Positions 57,469-64,000 of a DNA stretch of 64,000 bases are shown here, piece after piece (position 1 is the stretch's first letter; every line of letters starts with the position of its first letter). Below the pieces are notes generated by a model. That model did no database searches. It had not been told where the DNA came from and saw only the letters and a list, made by a program, of their open reading frames with translations. The position numbers and the translations under genes were made by a program. Origin of the DNA: Oxalobacter aliiformigenes (lineage in GTDB: Bacteria; Pseudomonadota; Gammaproteobacteria; Burkholderiales; Burkholderiaceae_D); contig NZ_CP098252.1 of NCBI RefSeq assembly GCF_027116575.1, positions 310,001 to 374,000 of the forward strand, read 5' to 3'.

Positions 57469-58695
57469 TTATTTTTTCTGGCGGGCATTCGCTGCAATAC
57501 GCAGACGAAGTGCATTCAGTTTGATGAAGCCGCCGGCATCTTTCTGGTCGTATGCTCCGGCATCGTCTTCGAAAGTGGCAATGGTGGTGTCGAACAATGA
57601 ATCGGATCTGGAATCACGACCGACCACGATAACGTTGCCTTTGTACAGCTTGAGACGGACTGTGCCGTTGACATGTTCCTGTGTATGGTCAATCAGTTGC
57701 TGGAGTGCAACGCGTTCGGGTGCCCACCAGTAACCGTTATAGATCATGGAAGCGTAACGTGGCATCAGATCGTCTTTAAGATGGGCGACTTCACGGTCCA
57801 GTGTGAGCGATTCGATGGCACGATGCGCCTTCAGCATGATCGTTCCTCCCGGCGTTTCGTAACAGCCACGGGATTTCATGCCGACATAACGATTCTCGAC
57901 CAGATCAAGCCGTCCGATACCGTGTTTGCTGCCCAGTCTGTTCAGTTCGGTCAGAACGGTTGCCGGTGTCATGCGCTTGCCGTTCAAGGCAACGATATCA
58001 CCCTTTTCAAATTCGATGTCGAGGTATTCGGCCTGGTCAGGGGCTTCTTCTGGGCTGACAGTCCAGCGCCACATGGAGGCTTCCGGTTCTGCATTCGGAT
58101 CCTCAAGGTGTCGGCCTTCATAGCTGATGTGAAGCAGATTGGCATCCATGGAATAGGGAGCGCCACCCTGTTTGTGTTTCATTTCGATTTCGATCCCGGC
58201 ATCTTCGGCATACTTGAGCAATTTTTCTCTTGAATGCAGATCCCATTCGCGCCATGGAGCGATGATTTTGATGTTCGGCATGAGTGCATAAGCGCCCAGT
58301 TCAAAACGGACCTGATCGTTTCCTTTTCCGGTAGCGCCGTGAGCGATGGCGTCGGCACCTGTCTGGCGGGCGATTTCGATTAACCGTTTGGCAATCAGCG
58401 GACGGGCGATACTCGTTCCGAGCAGATATTCGCCTTCATAGATGGTATTGGCGCGGAACATCGGGAACACGAAGTCGCGGACGAATTCTTCGCGCAGATC
58501 ATCGATGAAAATGTTTTCCGGTTTGATGCCGAATTTCAGGGCTTTCTGACGTGCCGGCTCGAGTTCTTCTCCCTGCCCGAGATCGGCGGTAAAAGTGACG
58601 ACTTCACATTGATAGGTATCTTGCAGCCATTTCAGGATCACCGAGGTGTCCAGACCGCCGGAATAGGCGAGAACAACTTTTTTTACGTCGCTCAT
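57469..58695 (-). CDS. argG: Argininosuccinate synthase
   Basis: 408 residues. N-terminal PP-loop [47 protein letters not shown] and [11 protein letters not shown] near the end. Joins citrulline and aspartate. It lies downstream of argF on the same strand with a hairpin in the 173-nt gap, so it may have its own promoter. Confidence 0.97.
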   Translation of the reverse strand: MSDVKKVVLAYSGGLDTSVILKWLQDTYQCEVVTFTADLGQGEELEPARQKALKFGIKPENIFIDDLREEFVRDFVFPMFRANTIYEGEYLLGTSIARPLIAKRLIEIARQTGADAIAHGATGKGNDQVRFELGAYALMPNIKIIAPWREWDLHSREKLLKYAEDAGIEIEMKHKQGGAPYSMDANLLHISYEGRHLEDPNAEPEASMWRWTVSPEEAPDQAEYLDIEFEKGDIVALNGKRMTPATVLTELNRLGSKHGIGRLDLVENRYVGMKSRGCYETPGGTIMLKAHRAIESLTLDREVAHLKDDLMPRYASMIYNGYWWAPERVALQQLIDHTQEHVNGTVRLKLYKGNVIVVGRDSRSDSLFDTTIATFEDDAGAYDQKDAGGFIKLNALRLRIAANARQKK

Positions 58696-58833
58696 AAAGT
58701 GTCTTTCGTTTGTTTCAGTTTGAAAGGAATGATTGGGTGGAACGTTTGCTTGAACGTCCGGATTTCAACAGGCACATTTTATGCCGTTTCTTGCGAAATA
58801 AAAACCTGTCCTCCGTATCGGGACGGGACTCTT

Positions 58834-58861
58834 TTCCCTGCCAGTCGGATATGACAGGGAA
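58834..58861 (-). promoter_or_regulatory. Hairpin in the argF-argG intercistronic gap
   Basis: On the minus strand TTCCCTGTCA and TGGCAGGGAA form a 10-bp stem (one G-U) with an 8-nt loop, starting 7 nt after the argF stop. No T-tract follows, so it is more likely an mRNA-stability or processing stem than a terminator. Confidence 0.45.
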
Positions 58862-58868
58862 TCCGGGT

Positions 58869-59780
58869 TCAGACGGTTCCCTTGACGAGATACTCGAGCA
58901 GGGCTTTCTGGACATGCAACCGGTTTTCCGCTTCATCCCAGACAACCGATTGGGGACCATCAATCACTTCCGCCGTCACTTCCTCGCCACGGTGAGCGGG
59001 GAGACAGTGCATGAACAATGCATCCGGTGCCGCACGATGCATCTTGTCGGTATCCACGTTCCAGCTGGCGAAAGCTTTCTTGCGGACAGCGTTTTCTTCT
59101 TCAAAACCCATGCTGGTCCATACGTCTGTGGTCACCAGATGCGCTCCTTCACAAGCGTCCGCCGGATTGTCGAAATGAGTGAAATGGCTGTGATCGGAAG
59201 AAACCAGACGATAGTCGATATCGTATCCTTTCGGTGTCGATACATTGACATGGAAGTCGAATACCTCAGCCGCCTGCAACCAGGAATACAGCATGTTGTT
59301 GGCGTCCCCGATCCAGGTAACGGTTTTTCCCTTGATGGAGCCGCGATGCTCGATGAAAGTGAAAACGTCCGCGAATACCTGACAGGGATGGTGTTCGTTG
59401 GTCAGGCCATTGATGACGGGAACGCGTGAATATGCCGCGAATCGTTCGATGATGTCATGCCCGAATGTGCGGACCATGATGATGTCCGACATGCGCGACA
59501 TGACCTGTGCCGCGTCTTCAATCGGTTCTCCCCGTCCAAGCTGGCTGTCACGGGTGTTGAGATAGATAGCCGTTCCGCCGAGTTGGTGCATGCCTGCCTC
59601 GAAGGAAAGACGGGTTCTTGTCGAGCTTTTTTCAAAAACCATGACAAGCGTCCGGTCCTGCAGGGGGTGATACGGTTCATAGTTCTTGAATTTCTGTTTG
59701 ATGATGCGAGCACGTTCGATCAGGTATTCGTACTCGGACAGAGTCAAGTCGGAAAATTGGAGATAATGTTTGATTGTCAT
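58869..59780 (-). CDS. argF: Ornithine carbamoyltransferase
   Basis: 303 residues. Carbamoyl-phosphate motif SSTRTRLSFEAGM, NGLTNEHHPCQVFAD, and the ornithine-binding HCLPAHRGEEV. Makes citrulline for ArgG downstream. Anabolic by context: argG is next, with no arcA or arcC genes. Upstream lies the rsgA gene, about 126 nt away on the same strand. Confidence 0.96.
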   Translation of the reverse strand: MTIKHYLQFSDLTLSEYEYLIERARIIKQKFKNYEPYHPLQDRTLVMVFEKSSTRTRLSFEAGMHQLGGTAIYLNTRDSQLGRGEPIEDAAQVMSRMSDIIMVRTFGHDIIERFAAYSRVPVINGLTNEHHPCQVFADVFTFIEHRGSIKGKTVTWIGDANNMLYSWLQAAEVFDFHVNVSTPKGYDIDYRLVSSDHSHFTHFDNPADACEGAHLVTTDVWTSMGFEEENAVRKKAFASWNVDTDKMHRAAPDALFMHCLPAHRGEEVTAEVIDGPQSVVWDEAENRLHVQKALLEYLVKGTV

Positions 59781-59906
59781 AGACCACCGGGGCGGATAAA
59801 TTTACGCCATTGATACAGTTTAATATTTGATTATAGTGGATTTTCAAAAATTTTAAAAAAACGGACCGGTTGGGTACTTTCACAAGGTTTGTGGCAAAGA
59901 AGCTTT

Positions 59907-60808
59907 TCAGTATATTTTCTGTTCCGATTCATGTACCAGTTGCCGGTAAAGCTGATGCCGCATCTTGGCGATATGACCTTTTTCGACGGCATCCAGAATG
60001 GCACAGCCCGGTTCGGTCAAATGATGGCAGTTGTAAAAACGGCAATGTCCCAGATAGGGGCGGAATTCCCGAAAGGCCCGTTCAAGCATGCCTTCCGTCA
60101 AATGATACAGACCGAATTCCTGAAAACCCGGAGAATCGACGACAGCGGTATCTTCATCGATCCGGTACATTCGTGTATAGGTAGTCGTGTGTTTGCCTGA
60201 ATTCAGAACGGTCGAAATTTCCTGGGTGGCAATATCCGCGCCGGGTACAAGCAGATTGATCAGCGAGGACTTTCCCATGCCGGACTGGCCGATGAGCACG
60301 GATGTCCGGTCTCTGACAGCAGGCATCAGGTTGGCGAGGGTTTGATCAGGCAGTGCTGTTGCAGAGACTTCGTGAACCGGATAGCCCAGCGAGGCGTAAA
60401 ATCCGATACGCTCTCTTGCCTTTTCAAGCCGGTCGGTCATATCGATTTTGTTGAGAATGAGATGGACCTCGATTTCTGCCGCTTCCGCGGCAACCAGAGC
60501 ACGGGAAACGAGATCATCTGAAAATCCCGGTTCAGTGGCGACGACGATAAACAGCTGGTCGATATTGGCTGCAAGCAGTTTCGATTTGTATTGATCGGAG
60601 CGGTAAAGGAGAGAGCGGCGCTCGTTGATGGATTCGATGACGGCTTGCCCTTTTGCTGTGGGAGTGGCATTGATGCTGTCTCCTACAGCCACATCGCTTT
60701 TTTTTCCGCGAGTGACGCAGTGAAGCATTTTCCCGTCACCGGTTGTCGCCAGATAGTGGCGTCCATGTGCGGCAATAACACATGCCGTCAGCAGTTCCTT
60801 TTTTTCAT
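59907..60808 (-). CDS. rsgA: Ribosome small-subunit-dependent GTPase A, start region frameshifted
   Basis: Permuted GTPase acting late in 30S assembly. G4 NKID precedes G1 [12 protein letters not shown] and G3 DSPGFQEFG, and the zinc motif [14 protein letters not shown] is complete. The continuous frame begins at an internal ATG at 60728 (273 aa) and lacks the first part of the OB domain. Upstream codons in that frame still encode OB-like sequence ([20 protein letters not shown]) but have no ATG. An ATG at 60808 overlaps the protease stop (ATGA) and is one base out of frame because of an A7 run at 60799-60805; eight A would restore a full-length gene. I give that extent. Confidence 0.85.
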
Positions 60809-62058
60809 GAATGCCTCAGCAGATGGTTGATGCGGATACTGGCGGGTGGATGGGAATCATAAAATGCTGAATGAAGCGGATCAGGAGTAAGGGTCGATGC
60901 GTTGTCTTCATACATTTTCACGAGTGCGCTGACCAGATGGCCGGCGTCGGTATGCCTTGCCGAGAAGTCATCCGCCTCGAATTCATGTTTCCTGGAACCC
61001 ATCGACAGAAGAGGAGAAAGGAAGAAGGTGAATATGGGCAAAGTCAATGCGAAAAGGACCAGGGCGACGGCATTCGATGCCAGATCCGGGGTGATACCCA
61101 GTCCGGCATAAAACCAGGATTCATTTTTGAGGAAACCGAGCAGTGCCAGAAACACCAGTGAAGCGGCACTGGTAAATACAATCCGTTTAACGACATGTTT
61201 GAGACGGAAGTGGCCCAGTTCATGAGCGAGAACCGCTTCGATTTCTTCGGGAGAAAGACGCTCGATCAGTGTGTCGAAAAAAACGACCCGTTTGGCCGAA
61301 CCGAATCCGGTAAAGTACGCGTTCCCATGTGAGCTTCGTTTTGAGCCGTCCATGATGTACAACCCTTTTGAACGGAATCCGACACGCTGCATGAGTTGCT
61401 CGATTTGGCTGCGCAGCTTTTCATCGGTCAGGGGGGAAAATTTGTTGAATAGCGGGGCGATGAATGTCGGGTAAATGAAAAGCATCAGATACTGGAAAGC
61501 GCTCCAGAGAATCCAGGCGTAAAGCCACCACCATGTTCCGGTTTTTTCCATGATGACCAGCAAAATCCACAAGACCGGCAGCCCGATAGTGGTGCCTAAC
61601 AGAGCGTTTTTTATCATGTCGCCCAGATAAAGTGACGGAGTCATCTTGTTGAAACCAAAGTTTTCTTCGATGACAAATTTCCGGTAATAATCCAATGGCA
61701 AGTCAAACATGCCGGCAATGATACAGACGGCGAATATCAGGGCGATCTGGCAAATCATGTCGTTGCTGATATGAGCAGAGATGAATCCGGCAAGATATTG
61801 CAGTCCCCCGAAAAGGGTAAAGCCGAGTAATACAACGGTATCTACAGTCAGGGAAACGAGACTGAAACGTGTTTTGGCTATGGTGTAAGCTGCCGCTTTC
61901 TGATGTGCCGGAAGCGTAATGCGGCCGGCGAACTGTTTGGGAACGTTGTCGCTGAATTTTTTTACCGTATGCAATTGTCTGACAGCCAGCCAGAAACGGA
62001 CGATGAGAGTCAGGATCAGAAAAAACAGGAATAGTTGCGTAAACGCGAGTGCTGACAT
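60805..62058 (-). CDS. M48-family membrane zinc metallopeptidase (Ste24/CAAX protease-like)
   Basis: 417 residues. Several transmembrane helices, an N-terminal Ste24 region ([25 protein letters not shown]), zinc motif [11 protein letters not shown] (HExxH), and [17 protein letters not shown] carrying the third ligand. Expected at the inner membrane, degrading or processing membrane proteins; bacteria lack CAAX prenylation, so substrates are unknown. Good AAGGAT site. Divergent from orn, and its stop overlaps the predicted rsgA start. Confidence 0.9.
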   Translation of the reverse strand: MSALAFTQLFLFFLILTLIVRFWLAVRQLHTVKKFSDNVPKQFAGRITLPAHQKAAAYTIAKTRFSLVSLTVDTVVLLGFTLFGGLQYLAGFISAHISNDMICQIALIFAVCIIAGMFDLPLDYYRKFVIEENFGFNKMTPSLYLGDMIKNALLGTTIGLPVLWILLVIMEKTGTWWWLYAWILWSAFQYLMLFIYPTFIAPLFNKFSPLTDEKLRSQIEQLMQRVGFRSKGLYIMDGSKRSSHGNAYFTGFGSAKRVVFFDTLIERLSPEEIEAVLAHELGHFRLKHVVKRIVFTSAASLVFLALLGFLKNESWFYAGLGITPDLASNAVALVLFALTLPIFTFFLSPLLSMGSRKHEFEADDFSARHTDAGHLVSALVKMYEDNASTLTPDPLHSAFYDSHPPASIRINHLLRHS

Positions 62059-62105
62059 TTTATCCTTGTGAGAAAATGGGCGATTATGTCGATAAGGAAA
62101 GAATT

Positions 62106-62705
62106 ATGTCACAAGCTCAGGAAACGCAACCAGAACCATCTCAAAATAGCGGCAGGAAAACGAAACCGAATGAACTGAATCTGATCTGGGTCGATCTTGA
62201 AATGACAGGACTTGATCCTGAGACCGACCGGATTATCGAGGTGGCTCTGGTTGTGACGGATCCGGATCTGAACATTCTTGCGGAAGGTCCCGTTTATGCC
62301 ATTCATCAGTCCGATGAGATTCTCAATGGAATGGATGCGTGGAACAGGGGAACGCATGGAAGATCCGGACTGATCAATCGTGTCAGGGCATCCAATATTA
62401 CCGAAGCCATGGCGGAGGATGCATTGATTGAATTTCTCGAACCTTATGTTCCGAAGGGCAAATCACCCATGTGCGGCAACACGATCTGTCAGGATCGCCG
62501 GTTTATGGCAAAGACCATGCCGAAACTGGAAGCATACTTTCATTATCGCAATCTGGATGTTTCCACCTTGAAAGAACTGGCCCGACGCTGGAAACCCGGA
62601 CTGGTTGACGGTTTCAAAAAGATGCAAAAGCATACGGCATTGGCCGATATCATCGAATCTATCGAGGAGTTGCGGTATTACCGTAAACATTTCATCAGGA
62701 TCTGA
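62106..62705 (+). CDS. orn: Oligoribonuclease
   Basis: 199 residues from the ATG at 62106, with an AAGGAAAG site; the open frame reaches 62049. DEDD exonuclease: [41 protein letters not shown], and [23 protein letters not shown]. Degrades two- to five-nucleotide RNAs and pGpG. The N-terminal about 20 residues before the core are polar and likely disordered. The Orn-M48-RsgA cluster is common in betaproteobacteria. Confidence 0.95.
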   Translation: MSQAQETQPEPSQNSGRKTKPNELNLIWVDLEMTGLDPETDRIIEVALVVTDPDLNILAEGPVYAIHQSDEILNGMDAWNRGTHGRSGLINRVRASNITEAMAEDALIEFLEPYVPKGKSPMCGNTICQDRRFMAKTMPKLEAYFHYRNLDVSTLKELARRWKPGLVDGFKKMQKHTALADIIESIEELRYYRKHFIRI

Positions 62706-62713
62706 AAACATTC

Positions 62714-63403
62714 ATGAAACGTCTGGCCAGGGGAGATGGGGGAAGTACCGCTGAAGAAGGCGAACTGCGGGAGCTGATCGGTCATCAGGAAAAAATACGC
62801 GAGGATGAGCGAAAACGGATTGCCCGCGAGATCCATGACGAACTGGGGCAGCGCCTGCTGGCGTTGCGCATAGAGGTTTCTCTTTTGAAACAGGATGAAT
62901 ATGATTTTGCGGATAAACGTTCGCAGCGGATTGATGAAATACTGGAGCATGTCGATGCGACGGTCAAAAGTGTCCGGACGCTGATCAATGATCTGAGGCC
63001 GGCTGTTCTCGATTTGGGACTGGTCGCTTCACTAGATTGGCAGGCGAGGGATTTTGAAAGAGCAAACGGAACCGCGTGTGTTTTTCGGGCGGATGACGAG
63101 GATCTTGAACTGGATGACAAACGTGCGACAGTATTGTTCCGCGTTCTTCAGGAAGCGCTTACCAATGTCGTCAAGCATGCAAAAGCGGACAAGGTGGAAA
63201 TCGGATTGAAACAGGACGGAAAAAATCTTGTTTTGAGTGTGGCCGATAACGGAATCGGCATGCCGAAAGTGCGTAATCGCAAGATCAAATCTTATGGACT
63301 GGCGGGTATTCGTGAGCGGATCGGGTTGCTGAATGGAGAATTCAGGATTGTCACAGGCGATTCGGGGACGACACTGATTTTCAGAATTCCGGTCAGCGAG
63401 TGA
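62714..63403 (+). CDS. Soluble sensor histidine kinase (NarX/DesK-type HisKA_3), orphan
   Basis: 229 residues. Dimerisation/phosphoacceptor segment EDERKRIAREIHDELGQRLLALR with His41, then a HATPase domain (VLFRVLQEALTNVVKHAKA, VADNGIGMP, YGLAGIRERIGLLNGEF). There is no transmembrane helix and no recognisable sensor domain; only about 30 charged residues precede the phosphoacceptor. No response regulator lies next to it in the window. Either the sensor part has been lost or signals come from a partner protein. It starts 8 nt after orn, so it is probably co-transcribed. Confidence 0.87.
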   Translation: MKRLARGDGGSTAEEGELRELIGHQEKIREDERKRIAREIHDELGQRLLALRIEVSLLKQDEYDFADKRSQRIDEILEHVDATVKSVRTLINDLRPAVLDLGLVASLDWQARDFERANGTACVFRADDEDLELDDKRATVLFRVLQEALTNVVKHAKADKVEIGLKQDGKNLVLSVADNGIGMPKVRNRKIKSYGLAGIRERIGLLNGEFRIVTGDSGTTLIFRIPVSE

Positions 63404-63433
63404 TATTCTGATTTGACGGATCCTGCCGGTCCG

Positions 63434-64000
63434 TCATTTTTCGATAAGTGGAATCAGCAGTTCGAGGGTACGTTCTGTCGCGCCGTGTTGTTTTTCGGCA
63501 AATAGCCGGGCATTGTCGCTCATGGTCTGATGCAGTGTCCGATCGGAAAGCAGTTCGTTGGCCCGTTGCATCAATTCCGTAGCCGAAGTGATCCGGATGG
63601 CGGCATGGGCGGCGATGGCATCCTTTGTAATCGCCTCGAAATTGAATGTATGCGGTCCGATCAGAACAGGTTTTCCGACAGCACAGGCTTCGATCAGATT
63701 CTGCCCCCCGAGTTTTTCAAGACTGCCTCCGATAAAGGCGATGTCGCATGCGGCATAGTACATGAACATTTCTCCCATGGAGTCGCCTAAAAGGATACGC
63801 GTGTCCGGGGATAGAGCGTTTGCGGAAAGATCATGCAGTGTGGAACGTCTGATCATCGGAATTTTGCGGTTTCTTATCATGCCGGCCACGTCGTCGAAAC
63901 GCTGGGGATGTCTTGGAACGAGCAGCAGAAGTGCGTTCCTGTCCAGCTGTTCCAGTACGTCAAGAATCCGCGCTTCTTCACCGTTGCGTGTACTGGCGCA
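63434..64000 (-). CDS. waaA: 3-deoxy-D-manno-octulosonic acid transferase, partial (C-terminal part)
   Basis: The frame is open from the stop at 63434 to the window edge (189 codons), so the gene continues beyond 64000. The upstream-most residues (STRNGEEARILDVLEQ, then LLLLVPRHPQRFDDV) and the downstream FMYYAACDIAFIGGSLEKLGGQNLIEACAVGKPVLIGPHTFNFE match the second Rossmann domain of KdtA/WaaA, which adds Kdo to lipid A. A GTG at 63889 is internal and should not be used as a start. Convergent with the histidine kinase gene. Confidence 0.93.
   Translation of the reverse strand, partial: CASTRNGEEARILDVLEQLDRNALLLLVPRHPQRFDDVAGMIRNRKIPMIRRSTLHDLSANALSPDTRILLGDSMGEMFMYYAACDIAFIGGSLEKLGGQNLIEACAVGKPVLIGPHTFNFEAITKDAIAAHAAIRITSATELMQRANELLSDRTLHQTMSDNARLFAEKQHGATERTLELLIPLIEK

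Noticed and set aside
1..64000. Search for mobile elements, prophage genes, tRNA/rRNA genes and CRISPR
   Set aside because: No transposase, integrase, phage structural gene, cloverleaf or direct-repeat array was recognised; the region is stable core genome.

Overview
This window is chromosomal DNA of a Gram-negative betaproteobacterium. GC content looks near 50 percent. The gene neighbourhoods are typical of Burkholderiales: gpmA-envC-ctpA-moeB opposite rhodanese-grxC-secB-gpsA; yhdP-nitrilase-tldD; gshA-gshB-EIIA-HPr-EI; metX-metW-ampG; xth/pyrE divergent; tamA-tamB. Protein sequences, the moderate GC, a phosphoketolase and apparent adaptations to anaerobic life fit Oxalobacter or a close Oxalobacteraceae relative best; that identification is inference. 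Nearly all of the sequence is dense housekeeping coding DNA. I see no insertion sequence, prophage, CRISPR array, rRNA or tRNA gene.

Layout. 0-4.5 kb: HDAC-like amidohydrolase, RbgA-type GTPase (frameshifted at a G7 tract), an unknown gene, a short asparaginase-like protein, glmU. 4.8-8 kb: phosphoketolase, with queC convergent behind a shared terminator. 8.3-13.8 kb: tamA-tamB outer-membrane translocation pair. 13.8-21.5 kb: DUF3108 protein, heptose adenylyltransferase, ttcA, folB with a pteridine reductase, a MidA methyltransferase, a lipoprotein, a DUF1840 protein, comM and ubiK. 22-26.9 kb: glutathione synthesis and a regulatory-type PTS. 27-31.5 kb: metX-metW, AmpG permease, a lone trpB. 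31.5-34.6 kb: xth, pyrE, and a porin preceded by eleven TACC repeats. 35-41.7 kb: moeB-like, ctpA, envC, gpmA, then rhodanese, grxC, secB, gpsA. 41.7-51.1 kb: glnE, yhdP, nitrilase, tldD. 51.1-54.1 kb: aroG with an attenuator, yajQ, murB. 54.1-59.8 kb: mtnP-aldolase-apt-mtnA, argG, argF. 59.9-64 kb: rsgA (start disrupted at an A7 tract), Ste24-like protease, orn, an orphan histidine kinase, and the C-terminal half of waaA running off the end.

Three regulatory or metabolic arrangements stand out. First, aroG (DAHP synthase) is preceded by a strong promoter, a 27-codon leader peptide with nine Phe/Tyr codons within eleven, and a perfect intrinsic terminator. The terminator's 5' arm can pair instead with the leader, which is the complete layout of an aromatic amino-acid attenuator. 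Second, the porin gene carries an 11-copy tetranucleotide repeat in its upstream region, a candidate for phase-variable expression. Third, mtnP, a fuculose-aldolase-like class II aldolase, apt and mtnA form one tight operon. That composition fits an oxygen-independent methylthioadenosine salvage route (DHAP shunt) and not the usual O2-dependent methionine salvage pathway.

Other points of note are a structured leader with a terminator before metX, a rhodanese lacking its catalytic cysteine, and two homopolymer frameshifts that may be assembly errors.
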